58,392 nucleotides of DNA from the NCBI RefSeq assembly GCF_000239275.1, contig NZ_JH417560.1:1-58392 (forward strand), read 5' to 3'. Position 1 is the first letter of the stretch. Each line of letters opens with the position of its first letter. Below, one piece after another: positions 37,862 to 48,183 of the stretch. The notes beneath the pieces were generated by a model. It did no database searches and was not told the origin of the DNA. It saw nothing but the letters and a program-made list of their open reading frames with translations. The translations under genes and the position numbers were made by a program. The stretch comes from Megasphaera geminata F0357 (GTDB lineage: Bacteria; Bacillota; Negativicutes; Veillonellales; Megasphaeraceae).

Positions 37862-40135
37862 GTGATTAAGTTGTATAAAGGCGGCGTGTACTTGATTGAC
37901 GGCAGTCGTATTGTAGCTGAAGAAAAAGCAAGCAAAATCAAGGCACTGACGGGGAAAGCCGTTCTCAAAGAAGAAGCCCGTAAAGGGACAATTGCTTATT
38001 CTATCTTAATGAGTCACAATATATCCGAATCACCGGATCATTTGAAAATAAAATTTGATGCTATGGCGTCCCATGATATTACGTTTGTCGGGATTATTCA
38101 GACTGCGCGGGCATCAGGTATAGAAAAATTCCCGGTGCCCTATGTTCTCACAAACTGTCATAATTCGTTGTGTGCCGTCGGCGGTACGATTAATGAGGAT
38201 GATCACGTTTTCGGTCTTTCGGCAGCCAAGAAATATGGAGGTATTTTTGTCCCGCCCCACCTTGCGGTTATTCATCAATATATACGCGAAAAAATGGCCG
38301 GTTGCGGCAAGATGATACTCGGTTCGGACAGTCATACTCGTTACGGGGCTCTCGGGACCATGGCCGTAGGTGAAGGCGGCGGCGAGATTGTAAAACAATT
38401 ACTCTGCGATACATACGATATTGCTTATCCGGATATTATCGGCGTTTATCTTGAAGGCAAGCCGAGTCCGGCAGTTGGTCCTCATGATATTGCTGTCGCC
38501 ATTATCGGTGCAGTTTTTAAAAACGGGTATGTAAAGAATAAGGTTATGGAATTTGTCGGCCCCGGCGTTGCCTCTATGAATACGGACTATCGTAACAGCG
38601 TTGATGTCATGACCACAGAAACAACCTGTCTTTCCTCCATATGGCGTACAGATAAAGACACAAAAGCATACCTTACCATGCACGGTCGCGGGAATGATTA
38701 TAAGGAACTGAATCCCGCCTCCGTCGCGTATTATGACGGCATGATTTATGTCGATTTAAGCAAGATCAAACCAATGATTGCCATGCCTATGCATCCGAGC
38801 AACGCGTTTACTATTGATGAAGTAAATGCCGATACGGCAGATATTTTGCATGATGTGGAAGAAAAAATTAAAGAGCGTCTTAATACCGAGTCCGTTCATT
38901 TTAGCCTGGCCGATAAAATTAAAAATGGCCGCCTGCTTGTTCAGCAAGGTGTAATTGCCGGTTGCGCAGGCGGTAATTATACAAACATTATGGCAGCTGC
39001 CCATGTGTTGAAACATGTCGGCCTGACGAATGATGTTTTTACACTTGATATTTATCCGTCTTCTCAGCCGGTTTACCTGGATCTTCTTCGTAAGGGGACG
39101 GCAGTCGATTTGATATCGGCCGGTGCGGTCATGAAAACGGCTTTTTGCGGCCCCTGTTTCGGCGCCGGAGATACGCCGGCTAACAATGCTTTCAGCATTC
39201 GTCATACAACGCGTAATTTCCCGAACCGTGAAGGCAGTAAACCCGGGGCCGGGCAGTTTTCGGCAGTGGCGCTCATGGATGCCCGCTCTATAGCGGCAAC
39301 AGCTGCAAACGATGGCGTCCTCACCTCAGCTGAAGGGTATATGGATGATTATATTGAACCGGGTTATGAATATGATGATTCACCTTATGCTAACCGTATA
39401 TATTATGGGTTTAACAAGGCCGATGCCGAAGCGGCTCTCATTTACGGGCCGAATATCAAAGATTGGCCTGAACAGGAAGAATTGGCGGACTCGATTCTTG
39501 TCAGAGTATGTTCCAAAATTTTGGATCCCGTTACAACGACAGATGAACTGATTCCGTCCGGTGAAACCTCGTCATATCGTTCCAATCCGCTCGGGCTTGC
39601 CGAATTTACGCTTTCTCGTCGCGATCCCGACTATGTGGGTCGCGCAAAAGTGGTGCGATCTTGGGAAGCCGCCCGAAAAGAAGGAGTGATTGCAGAAGAG
39701 CTCAATCTTGTTTATGATGCCCTCGAAGATATTATCGGGCCGGTTGATCGTAACGCTGTAGAAGTAGGCAGTATGATATATTGTATTAAGCCGGGTGACG
39801 GCTCGGCACGTGAACAGGCTGCCAGCTGTCAGCGTGTTTTGGGCGGGTTGGCCAATATTTGCAAGGAATATGCGACAAAACGCTATCGTTCCAATGTTAT
39901 TAACTGGGGGATGCTTCCTTTTCAGATGAAGAAAGATGCGAACTTTGAAGTGGGAGATTATATTTATGTTCCTCATATTCGCAATATTTTGGAGGGGCGG
40001 ACCGATGACATTACGGCTTATGTTGTAAGCGGTAAATTCGTTTCGGAAATTAAGTTATACATTACAGAGCTGACGCCTGAAGAACGGCGTATCATCCAGG
40101 CAGGCTGTCTGATCAATTTTAATAGAAACAGATAA
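37862..40135 (+). CDS. Aconitase-family hydratase
   Basis: A 757-residue iron-sulfur hydratase that would convert citrate to isocitrate. The three cluster cysteines fit GCAGGNYTN (about 362-370) and FCGPCFGAG (about 435-443). Other marks: [12 protein letters not shown] (about 158-169). The length and order resemble the YbhJ/hydratase branch rather than the classical 890-residue AcnA. Start codon GTG at 37862 after AAGGAGGTC. Its place beside citrate synthase and a dehydrogenase supports the aconitase role; YbhJ-type activity itself is little studied. Confidence 0.85.
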   Translation: MIKLYKGGVYLIDGSRIVAEEKASKIKALTGKAVLKEEARKGTIAYSILMSHNISESPDHLKIKFDAMASHDITFVGIIQTARASGIEKFPVPYVLTNCHNSLCAVGGTINEDDHVFGLSAAKKYGGIFVPPHLAVIHQYIREKMAGCGKMILGSDSHTRYGALGTMAVGEGGGEIVKQLLCDTYDIAYPDIIGVYLEGKPSPAVGPHDIAVAIIGAVFKNGYVKNKVMEFVGPGVASMNTDYRNSVDVMTTETTCLSSIWRTDKDTKAYLTMHGRGNDYKELNPASVAYYDGMIYVDLSKIKPMIAMPMHPSNAFTIDEVNADTADILHDVEEKIKERLNTESVHFSLADKIKNGRLLVQQGVIAGCAGGNYTNIMAAAHVLKHVGLTNDVFTLDIYPSSQPVYLDLLRKGTAVDLISAGAVMKTAFCGPCFGAGDTPANNAFSIRHTTRNFPNREGSKPGAGQFSAVALMDARSIAATAANDGVLTSAEGYMDDYIEPGYEYDDSPYANRIYYGFNKADAEAALIYGPNIKDWPEQEELADSILVRVCSKILDPVTTTDELIPSGETSSYRSNPLGLAEFTLSRRDPDYVGRAKVVRSWEAARKEGVIAEELNLVYDALEDIIGPVDRNAVEVGSMIYCIKPGDGSAREQAASCQRVLGGLANICKEYATKRYRSNVINWGMLPFQMKKDANFEVGDYIYVPHIRNILEGRTDDITAYVVSGKFVSEIKLYITELTPEERRIIQAGCLINFNRNR

Positions 40136-40171
40136 GTACCATGCCTTGGGGCTGTGTACGGGGAGCTGACG

Positions 40172-41014
40172 ATGAAATTTGTAAAAATGCATGGTTTAGG
40201 TAATGATTTCGTCTTTATTGAAAATAAGGACGGCAGAGACAAAAACTTTTCTGAATTGGCACGATGCATGTGTAAGCGTCATACGGGTATCGGCGCCGAC
40301 GGACTGATCATCATTGCCGGCAGTGATGCGGCCGATGTACGTATGCGCATTATCAATGCTGACGGCAGTGAAGCTGAAATGTGCGGCAACGGCATTCGCT
40401 GTTTTGCCAAATATGTATATGACAGCAAAATAATTACGAAAACCGAATTTTCCGTTGAAACGCTGGCCGGTATCATGAAACCGAAGATCATAGTTGATAA
40501 AAACGGTGATGCAGGTCTTGTTACCATCAACATGGGCAAGCCTTTTACCGACCGAGGTTCCATTCCCATGGCAGGCTCTGCGGGTCCCGTTCTCAATGAG
40601 GAAATTACAGTTGGCGGTGAACCTTGGAAGATTACGTCTCTTTTTTTAGGCGTGCCCCATACAGTTACGTATGTGAACGACGTAGAGGCTGTTGATATTA
40701 ATAAATGGGGACCGCTTTTCAAAACACATGAAGTTTTTCCGAAGAATACCAATGTTAATTTTACAGAGCTTATCGACGACAAGACCATAAAGGTTCGTAC
40801 ATGGGAACGCGGCGCCGGCGCTACTCTTGCCTGCGGAACCGGCTCCTGCTCGGCAGCGGTCAGTTCTTTTCTGAACGGGTATACAGGAAGAAATGTTGAT
40901 GTACAGCTCTATTTAGGGTCGCTCCATGTAGAGTATAATGAGGATGACGGTAATGTTTACATGACAGGTCCCGCAGCCGTCTCTTTTACAGGTGAATGGC
41001 CGGATGAAGTATAA
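40172..41014 (+). CDS. dapF: Diaminopimelate epimerase
   Basis: A 280-residue enzyme that epimerises LL- to meso-diaminopimelate for peptidoglycan and lysine. The catalytic cysteine pair is present in EMCGNGIRC (about 71-79) and TLACGTGSCSAAV (about 217-229). The fold opens MKFVKMHGLGNDFVF. Start ATG 40172 has GGGGAG 7 bases upstream; an in-frame ATG at 40154 is less well placed. It follows the hydratase by 36 bases and is probably in the same transcript. Confidence 0.95.
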   Translation: MKFVKMHGLGNDFVFIENKDGRDKNFSELARCMCKRHTGIGADGLIIIAGSDAADVRMRIINADGSEAEMCGNGIRCFAKYVYDSKIITKTEFSVETLAGIMKPKIIVDKNGDAGLVTINMGKPFTDRGSIPMAGSAGPVLNEEITVGGEPWKITSLFLGVPHTVTYVNDVEAVDINKWGPLFKTHEVFPKNTNVNFTELIDDKTIKVRTWERGAGATLACGTGSCSAAVSSFLNGYTGRNVDVQLYLGSLHVEYNEDDGNVYMTGPAAVSFTGEWPDEV

Positions 41015-41116
41015 TTTTGAAAAGCAGGTACTTACTACAGGGCGGCTATCTTCTCTTATATATGACAAGATTTGGGAAAGCGTGTAAAATAAACAAATAT
41101 AAAGAAAGTGAAAACT

Positions 41117-42251
41117 ATGATACGACATGAGCCCTTATACAAGGGGAAATTCATAGACAGACCGAATCGTTTTGTTGTCCATGCGGATTTAGACGGTGAG
41201 ACCATTACTTGCCATATGCCCAATCCCGGACGTCTCTGGGAGCTGCTTTTTCCCGGAGTTGTTTTATGGATCAGGAGAGCTGCCAATCCCGGACGCAAGA
41301 CGCTGTATGATGTTGTCGGTGTTGAGCGGGACAATACGCCCGTTCTCATGGATACGCAGTATAATAATGATGTGGCGGAAGCGCTTATTCGCGAAAAAAG
41401 AATACCCGGTTGGGAGGATTGGCAGATTTTACGGCGGGAAGTCACTATTGAAGGCAGCCGTTTCGATTTGCTTCTCCATAAAGATGAAGAACTTTTTTTT
41501 ATTGAAGTAAAATCCTGCACTCTTTTCAGCAAAACAGGGGCCATGTTTCCCGACGCCGTTACGGAGCGGGGGCGCAAACATATTCTTCATCTTGTTTCAT
41601 TACAGGAAAAGGGCTATCGGACAGGTATTCTGTTTCTTGTTCAATGGCGTAAGGCCACCTGGTTTCTGCCGGATTATCATACGGATCCTGATTTTGCCGA
41701 CACGTTTGCGGCTTATCAAGATAAACTTGATTGGAAAGCTTTTTCTGTTGGCTGGAATGACAGGTTTTCCCTGCCTGAGCCGGGCAGACAGCTTATCTAT
41801 CCCGGCTATATTTTAGAGAGGGAAAATCACGACAGCGGCAGTTATATGGTTGTATTACAAGTGCCGGAAGAAAAAAATGCTTATATAGGCGCTCTCGGAA
41901 CGATAACTTTTGTACCGGGCTACTATGTTTACGTCGGCTCGGCGAAAAGAAATCTGGCCGCCCGCTTGGCGAGACATAGACGAGTTCGCAAGAAGATGCA
42001 TTGATCTTGATTATTTAAGACCGATTACGATTGTGACGGCGACGATACCGATTCGTACAGCTGACGATTTGGAACACAGGTTGTCGCATCGTTTGGAAGA
42101 TATTGCAGAGCGGCATATTGATCATTTCGGCTGTACGGATTGCAGTTGCCCGTCTCACCTGTTTTACTTTACAGCGGACCCGGTTCACTGCAAAGCGTTT
42201 ATAGAAATGCTGGAAGATTTTCGCATGAATCGGCTTGAACAATTTATATAA
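41117..42251 (+). pseudogene. sfsA: SfsA-DUF123 fusion protein (frameshifted in this sequence)
   Basis: The first about 235 residues are SfsA-like: RFVVHADLDGETITCHMPNPGR, LRREVTIEGSRFDLLL, and EVKSCTL, a nuclease-like fold linked to sugar-fermentation regulation. From about residue 245 the protein continues into a DUF123 (GIY-YIG-like Nth/Uri) domain: YYVYVGSAKRNLAARLARH. The frame then stops at 42002-42004, while the matching tail DYLRPITIV, HIDHFGCTDCSCPSHLFYF runs in the next frame to 42251. Two missing bases after ATGCATTG restore KKMHWHLDYLR and a 378-residue protein. Start ATG 41117. Confidence 0.82.
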
Positions 42252-42290
42252 ATTAACTGCAATCACTCACTATATGTCGGAGGAGATAAT

Positions 42291-42878
42291 ATGAAAAGAA
42301 CGGAAGCGCTTGCGCTTTTACAAAAATATAATCAGGATCCGTTTCATATTTTGCATGCTCTTACCGTGGAAGGAACGATGAAATGGTATGCTCATGAACT
42401 CGGATATGAGGATGAAGTCGATTATTGGGGTCTTGTAGGCTTGCTTCATGATGTGGATTTTGAAAAATATCCGGAAGAACATTGTAAAAAAGCGCCGGAA
42501 TTATTGGCCGAAATCGATGCGTCACCTGAATTTGTCCATGCCGTATGTTGTCACGGTTACGGTATCTGCGTCGATCTTGCACCGGAACATGAAATGGAAA
42601 AAGTTCTCTATGCTGCCGACGAATTGACCGGTCTTATCGGTGCGGCTGCCATCATGCGTCCTTCGAAGAGCACGAAGGATATGGAAGTTAAAAGTTTGAA
42701 GAAGAAATTTAAGGATAAAAAGTTTGCAGCCGGCTGTTCGCGTGAGATTATTACGAACGGAGCGGAAATTCTCGGGTGGGAATTATCGGATCTTATGGAG
42801 AAAACCATCCTTGCCATGCGTTCTTGTGAAGACGACGTGCGTGCTGAATATTCGATATTGACCGGTCAGGAAGTGTAA
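42291..42878 (+). CDS. HD-domain phosphohydrolase
   Basis: A 195-residue protein with the metal-binding HD signature GLLHDVDFEKYPEEH at about residues 49-63, upstream His (HALTVEGTMKWYAHELG, about 24-40) and the later DELTG and VHAVCCHGYG blocks. HD proteins of this size include nucleotide phosphatases and phosphodiesterases; the substrate cannot be told. Strong CGGAGGAG 6-7 bases before ATG. Confidence 0.82.
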   Translation: MKRTEALALLQKYNQDPFHILHALTVEGTMKWYAHELGYEDEVDYWGLVGLLHDVDFEKYPEEHCKKAPELLAEIDASPEFVHAVCCHGYGICVDLAPEHEMEKVLYAADELTGLIGAAAIMRPSKSTKDMEVKSLKKKFKDKKFAAGCSREIITNGAEILGWELSDLMEKTILAMRSCEDDVRAEYSILTGQEV

Positions 42879-42903
42879 TATTACAGCTGCGGGGAGAAAG
42901 ATT

Positions 42904-44235
42904 ATGGAAGAAATATCTCTCTTTCAAACGAGTGCCGTTCAGCAGCCCTTGGCTGCCCGTTTACGGCCCAGGACAATCGACGATATAATCGGCCAACGCC
43001 ATATTTTAGGTGAGAACAGGGTTCTTCGTCGGCTCATAGAACATGATACAGTACCTTCCATGATTTTTTGGGGGCCGCCAGGGGTTGGAAAGACAACGCT
43101 CGCCCGTGTCATAGCCAATCACACGAAAGCCTCGTTTTTAGATTTTTCCGCTGTTACGGGCGGTATTAAAGAGATTCGTCAGGTTATGCAAAAAGCCGAT
43201 GAAAATACGCGGTACGGTGAAAGAACAATTTTATTTGTTGACGAAATACACCGTTTCAATAAGGCACAACAGGACGCTTTTTTACCTTTTGTGGAAAAAG
43301 GCAGTATTATTCTTATTGGTGCGACGACGGAAAACCCGTCTTTTGAAATTAACGGCGCCCTTTTATCGCGGTGTAAAGTTTTTGTATTACAGGCACTGTC
43401 GACAGACGATATACTGACTCTATTGAAAAGAGCCATAGCCGATCCGTCCGGATTCGGCGCACAGGAGATACACATTGCTGACAAATTTTTGGCGGCTATT
43501 GCCGAGTTTGCCAACGGGGATGCCCGTTCGGCGCTGTCGACATTGGAAATGGCCGTCCTTAACGGTGATTTGGAAGGTGATGTCATAACGGTGAACAAAG
43601 AGTCGTTGGAACAGTGCATTTCCAAGAAGTCACTTCTTTATGATAAGAAGGGCGAAGAGCATTATAATCTTATTTCAGCACTTCATAAATCAATGCGTAA
43701 TTCCGATCCTGATGCGGCCGTTTACTGGTTGGCGCGTATGCTTGAAGCCGGTGAAGACCCGCTTTATATAGCGCGACGAATCGTACGTTTTTCAGCAGAA
43801 GACGTCGGGCTTGCCGATCCGCGGGCCATGGAAATTTCTATAGCTGCTTATCAGGCTTGCCATTTTATCGGTATGCCTGAATGTTCCGTTCATTTGACGG
43901 AGGCTGTCATTTATCTTTCGTTGGCGCCCAAATCGAATGCTGTGGAAGTGGCGTATTTGGCGGCACGAAAGGATGCACTCGAACAATTCGCCGAACCGGT
44001 GCCGCTGCAAATCCGTAATGCTCCGACGAGGCTGATGAAAGAGCTTAATTATGGCAAGGATTATGAATATGCTCACAATAATCCCGCCGGTTTGACGGCA
44101 ATGGAATGTCTGCCCCCTTCCCTGCGCGGCAGAATGTATTACAGGCCGACCGAACACGGTATAGAGGTGCGTTGTAAGACCCGACTTGAACAAATTAAGC
44201 AGTGGAAGAAAGACCATGGTGAAAAAGAGGAATAA
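42904..44235 (+). CDS. rarA: Replication-associated recombination protein RarA (MgsA)
   Basis: A 443-residue AAA+ ATPase. Walker A GPPGVGKTTLARV at about 56-68, Walker B FVDEIHRFNK at about 110-119, sensor GATTENPSFEIN at about 138-149, and the C-terminal DUF-like domain beginning near residue 240. RarA acts at stalled forks and binds SSB. It starts 25 bases after the HD gene and its TAA/ATG overlap with the GtrA gene (44235) suggests coupling. Confidence 0.93.
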   Translation: MEEISLFQTSAVQQPLAARLRPRTIDDIIGQRHILGENRVLRRLIEHDTVPSMIFWGPPGVGKTTLARVIANHTKASFLDFSAVTGGIKEIRQVMQKADENTRYGERTILFVDEIHRFNKAQQDAFLPFVEKGSIILIGATTENPSFEINGALLSRCKVFVLQALSTDDILTLLKRAIADPSGFGAQEIHIADKFLAAIAEFANGDARSALSTLEMAVLNGDLEGDVITVNKESLEQCISKKSLLYDKKGEEHYNLISALHKSMRNSDPDAAVYWLARMLEAGEDPLYIARRIVRFSAEDVGLADPRAMEISIAAYQACHFIGMPECSVHLTEAVIYLSLAPKSNAVEVAYLAARKDALEQFAEPVPLQIRNAPTRLMKELNYGKDYEYAHNNPAGLTAMECLPPSLRGRMYYRPTEHGIEVRCKTRLEQIKQWKKDHGEKEE

Positions 44236-44681
44236 TGCGAAAAAAAACGCTCTTTGAATGGGACTACACAAATAACGAGTATATAAAAGTGTTTTTTTAT
44301 CTCTGTATCGGCGGGTCTGCTGCTGTTTTGGAATGGATACTCTTCTATTTTCTTTATCTTGCCTATAGGGCATTCTTTCCGACAGTGGGCGGCACTATAC
44401 AGATATTGACTGCAACGGCGACAGCGTTTGCCCTGGCAACTATATATCATTATATTCTCGGTAATATTTTTGTTTTTGAAAGCGGGCGTCGTTATGATAA
44501 AAGGGTGGAACTGTCGCTCGTTTTTCTCGTCAGTTCTATGGGATTATTGTGGAATCTTCTTCTCATGTGGTTTTTAACAATGCCGTCGCTTGGCAATTTA
44601 CCGCCCCTGCCGGCGAAGGTATTGTCCAGTGCCATTGTTACGGCGTGGAATTATTTAACTCGAAAAAAATGGATATTTTAG
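44235..44681 (+). CDS. GtrA-family membrane protein
   Basis: A 148-residue protein with four predicted membrane helices (about residues 18-40, 52-75, 94-115, 120-140) in the GtrA pattern: KVFFYLCIGGSAAVLEWILF at the start and VLSSAIVTAWNYLTRKKWIF at the end. GtrA proteins move lipid-linked sugars or serve cell-surface glycan synthesis. No glycosyltransferase is adjacent. Start overlaps the rarA stop by one base. Confidence 0.85.
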   Translation: MRKKTLFEWDYTNNEYIKVFFYLCIGGSAAVLEWILFYFLYLAYRAFFPTVGGTIQILTATATAFALATIYHYILGNIFVFESGRRYDKRVELSLVFLVSSMGLLWNLLLMWFLTMPSLGNLPPLPAKVLSSAIVTAWNYLTRKKWIF

Positions 44682-44839
44682 TGCGTTCTGTAATAAAAAA
44701 AGGGTTATTGCAGTTTGGCTCTTGTTTTTCAGGAAAATATTTTATTCCCGTGTATTTTATAGTTGAGTTCAGTGATTTTTAGTGATAAAATTACTGAATA
44801 ACCGGTATATTTTTTTATTTTTGAAAGTGTGGGAAAAAT

Positions 44840-45928
44840 ATGAAAAAGAAAGTCTTGGTTTTAGCAGCCCTTGCTGCAGCGTGTGTAACATCTGCAGCCT
44901 TTGCTACGCCGCAAACATAGTTCCAGAAAGGCCAGTTTCAGTTGGATCTTGGTGCATGGGATGTAAAGGCAAGTGTGGACGGTGAGAATTTCGGTTATTA
45001 CAGAACCGCCACTACTGATTCCAAATGGAATTTTCAGGGAGGATTAGGGTATGCGTTGAGTGATAAGTGGAATTTGGAATATGTGTATCATGATTTGAAT
45101 ACTAAGTATGATGGCGCCAAAGCAACTGACGGTGATGAACACGAAGTAAACCTCGTATATTCGCTCAATAAAAATTTTGCCGTATATGGCGGCTGGAATC
45201 GCATTAAGAACTCTGTAGATGTAGATAGTTTCAGTAAAACAAATAATATAGCACAGCTCGGTCTTATTGCTAAAGCACCGCTTGCTAAAAACTTTGATAT
45301 TTATGGCAAGGCGGCCATCGGTACGAAAAAAACTACAATTTGGGAAGCCGGTTTGGGGTATACGTTTGCTAAAGATTTTGATCTTTCAGCAGGCTACCGC
45401 TATGTGAATACAAAGTTAGTCGATAAAGGGACGTTGGGGGCGACAGACGATGCGAACATTTCGTATAAAGGGCCTTTCGTAACGCTTTCTTATCGTTTCG
45501 GCGGCCATAAGGATGCGGCTCCCGCTCCCGTGTATGTAACTCCCGCACCGACTGCGCCGGCACAACCGGCAGAAACGCCGCATACTTATAATGATTACTA
45601 CCTTGAAAGCATACACTTCGACTTCGATGTTGATACGCCCGTGGCATACGACCAGGGTAAACTTGATCACTTCGTAGCGGTAGCAAAAGAATATCCGCAT
45701 GACACATTTAAACTTGTCGGCAATACGGATGCTAAGGGCACGGATTCTTACAATGACGATCTTTCTAAACGCCGCGTAGTGAACGTTGCTAAATATGCCG
45801 TTGATCACGGCGTTAATTCCGAACAGCTCGTACTTGAGTACGAAGGTAAGCATGATCCCGTTGCAACAAATGAAACGGATCAAGGCCGTGCCGACAATCG
45901 CCGTGTAGATATTTGGCATCATAAATAA
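44840..45928 (+). pseudogene. OmpA-like outer-membrane beta-barrel protein with an amber codon after the signal peptide
   Basis: Starting ATG 44840, the first 26 codons give a signal peptide ending AFA-TPQT, then an in-frame TAG (44918-44920), then 335 more codons in the same frame. These encode a barrel-like region (LDLGAWDVKASVDGENFGYY, with AGYRYVNTK and alternating aromatic strands), a Pro/Ala linker (PAPVYVTPAPTAPAQPAETP) and a C-terminal OmpA peptidoglycan-binding domain: ESIHFDFDVDTPV, LVGNTDAKGTDSYNDDLSKR, and DNRRVDIW. Read with TAG as CAG (Gln27), the whole is 362 residues. It shows an outer membrane in the organism. Confidence 0.85.
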
Positions 45929-45988
45929 AATAGGAATTCCAAGGAGAAATCTTATTTTATAAATTATTGAAATGAGTATAAATAAACG

Positions 45989-46030
45989 AGGCTGAGTACC
46001 TGTATACAGGCATTCAGCCTTGCTATTTTT
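45989..46030 (+). terminator. Terminator of the OmpA-like gene
   Basis: AGGCTGAGTACCTG-TATA-CAGGCATTCAGCCT (45989-46020) folds into a hairpin with two mismatches, then TTGCTATTTTT. It overlaps the start of the SRP RNA promoter. Confidence 0.75.
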
Positions 46031-46048
46031 GTGTTGATACGCTATAAT
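46020..46048 (+). promoter_or_regulatory. Promoter of the SRP RNA gene
   Basis: TTGCTA at 46020-46025 and TATAAT at 46043-46048, spacing 17, ending about 27 bases before the start of the RNA helix. Confidence 0.65.
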
Positions 46049-46074
46049 TATCAAGTATATATTTAAGAGTATTG

Positions 46075-46197
46075 GTGCGTGATAGCCTGTTGGGGCTTGT
46101 GCAATGAAGACCTATGAACCTCGTCAGGTCCGAAAGGAAGCAGCGATAAGTAGCCATTTTCATGTGCCACGAGGGAACCTGGCAAGCTATCACACAC
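46075..46197 (+). ncRNA. ffs: Signal recognition particle RNA (small, 4.5S-like)
   Basis: The universal SRP loop is present: GACCTATGAACCTCGTCAGG at 46119-46138, GGTCCGAAAGGAAGCAGC (about 46137-46145) with the GGAA tetraloop-type segment and the asymmetric-loop AGCAGCGATAAG. The outer helix pairs GTGATAGC (46079-46086) with GCTATCAC (46186-46193). Together with Ffh it targets nascent membrane proteins. The gene is between the OmpA-like gene and dnaX, next to dnaX as in many Firmicutes. Ends are set by the helix and are approximate. Confidence 0.95.
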
Positions 46198-46223
46198 GAG
46201 TGCTTTTACAGGGGATGGTAAAG

Positions 46224-46246
46224 GCAGCGGAAGAGCTGCTTTTTTT
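46224..46246 (+). terminator. Terminator of the SRP RNA gene
   Basis: GCAGC-GGAAGA-GCTGC (46224-46239) followed by seven T (46240-46246), immediately upstream of dnaX. Confidence 0.8.
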
Positions 46247-46264
46247 ATATAAAAGGGGAAGAAT

Positions 46265-48165
46265 ATGGCCTATATTGCTCTTTATCGTAAATGGCGACCG
46301 AAGCTGTTTGAAGATGTTGTCGGTCAGAGACATATTACGGAAACCTTACAACAAGCCATAAAAAATGATAAAGTAGCACATGCTTACTTATTTTCCGGAC
46401 CGCGTGGAACCGGTAAGACGAGTACGGCTAAAATTTTTGCAAAAGCCGTGAACTGTGTACACGGCCCGACATTACGTCCGTGCAATGAATGTCCTGTATG
46501 TCGCCATATTACGAGTGGAGAATCACTCGATGTCGTAGAAATAGATGCGGCATCGAATCGCAGTATTGAAGATATTCGCCAACTCAGAGAAACGGTTAAG
46601 TTTATGCCGACAGAAGGGGATAAAAAGATTTATATTATAGATGAAGTGCATATGCTGACGACAGAAGCCTTTAATGCACTTTTAAAAACGCTGGAAGAAC
46701 CGCCGTCGCATGTTATCTTTATCCTGGCAACGACTGAACCGGAACGTATTCCGATGACGATACTTTCCCGGTGTCAACGCTATGAATTTCGTCGTATTAC
46801 AAGTCATGATATAGGTGAGCGACTTATGTACATAGCCTCTCAAGAGCACATTGCTCTCACCGAGGGGGCGGCTCATATCATCGCCGTTCAGGCTGACGGC
46901 GGCATGCGTGATGCGCTAAGCCTTCTGGACCAATGTATCGGTAACGGTGGCGGTACGGTTGATGAAGTTCTCGTACGTCAATTGCTCGGCCTTGTAGGGA
47001 AAGACTGGCTTTTTATGATGACAACGGCCCTTTTTCACAGGCATAATGATATACTTATTAAAGGTGTTGATGAAATCATTGCTATGGGCAAAGAACCGCA
47101 AGTTCTTTTGACGGAAATTATAGCTCATTTGCGCGCCGTCATGCTTTATAAGGCGGCGCCCGGCTCGGATACTCTTGCCGCCTATGCCGATTCGGAAAAA
47201 GAATTGCAGGAGCAGGCGGCAACCGTGTCGGCGGGGCAAGTTTTTGCGGTCCTTAACATTTTACAAGAAGCTTTATTGCGTGTAAAAACCTCCCCTTTAC
47301 CGCGCATAGCCGTAGAAGCCGGCCTGCTTATGGCAGCACGTACGTACAGTCATGAGGGGGAAGATTTAACTAAACGTGTCAAAGCGTTGGAGGAACGGGC
47401 CTATACTGTGCCGCAGGATATAATGGATCGTATTGTACAGCTTGAACAGGGGCAGCCGCCGGTATCTGCCGCCGCCATGCAGGTACGGTCAGCATCTGGT
47501 TGCAGTACGCGGAGTGAAATACCTGCGCCTGTAATACCGGCTGCTCAGTCAACGATAGCGGAGTCCGTTACGGAACCGCCTGAAGCGGAAGCCGTGACGA
47601 CAATTGCAACTGCCGTATCACCAGAGGCTGCAGATATGTGCGAGGTTCCGACAGTAAAGAAGAGAAGGACACGGCCGGAAAAGGCGGAATATGCGATTAT
47701 TTGGAATAAAGTATGTACAGTTCTTGACAAAGACCGAAAGAAAGCCGTTCTTTCGTGCGTGCGCAACGGTCGTGTTGCCTATATCGGTGAAACCGAGTTT
47801 ATTTTAGCTCTAAAAACGGAATTTATGGTGACGCGAGCCAACCGGGAAGATTATTATGCTTGTGTTGATGCGGCACTTGCTCAAGTCCTCGGGAAGGGAT
47901 ATCATATGCATAGCTATCTTGAAGGCGATGCGGAGCTGGCGGAATACGAAAAAAAAAACGACATTCTGCCGGCAATGATGACACGGCCGGTTTCACCTGA
48001 TCCCCTTGGAGTCCCGGCAGAAACTGTTCTGGAAAGCCAGGCAGACGGCAGTAAAGATCCCGTTCTCATTGAGCGGCAGGATTACCGGAAACGGAACGGA
48101 CGGTATTGGATTCCTTGCTCAGTGCTGTTGGTGATTGTAATATATATGTTGAATATAAGGATTAG
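46265..48165 (+). CDS. dnaX: DNA polymerase III subunits gamma and tau (probable frame error near the 3' end)
   Basis: The clamp-loader ATPase. The start MAYIALYRKWRPKLFEDVVGQ is family-typical; Walker A is GPRGTGKTSTAK (about 45-56), the four zinc cysteines are in CVHGPTLRPCNECPVC, and Walker B is IIDEVHML. Without correction the frame runs to 48211, through ebfC. With one base added near 48070-48080 it would instead read DPVLIEAAGLPETERTVLDS and stop at 48163-48165, just before the ebfC Shine-Dalgarno. I annotate that end. An A run of ten at 47949-47958 is a possible slippage site. Confidence 0.9.
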
Positions 48166-48183
48166 TTTAAGGAGGAAATACAT

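Noticed and set aside
39803-39812. CACGTG core in the hydratase gene (GGCACGTGAACA)
   Set aside because: Only the central six bases agree with parS; flanks do not, so not a partition site.
43179-43625. Minus-strand frame opposite rarA
   Set aside because: Antisense shadow; low-complexity Ser/Ala composition.
46104-46361. Frame of 85 codons crossing the SRP RNA
   Set aside because: It covers the conserved SRP RNA and the start of dnaX; not a protein gene.
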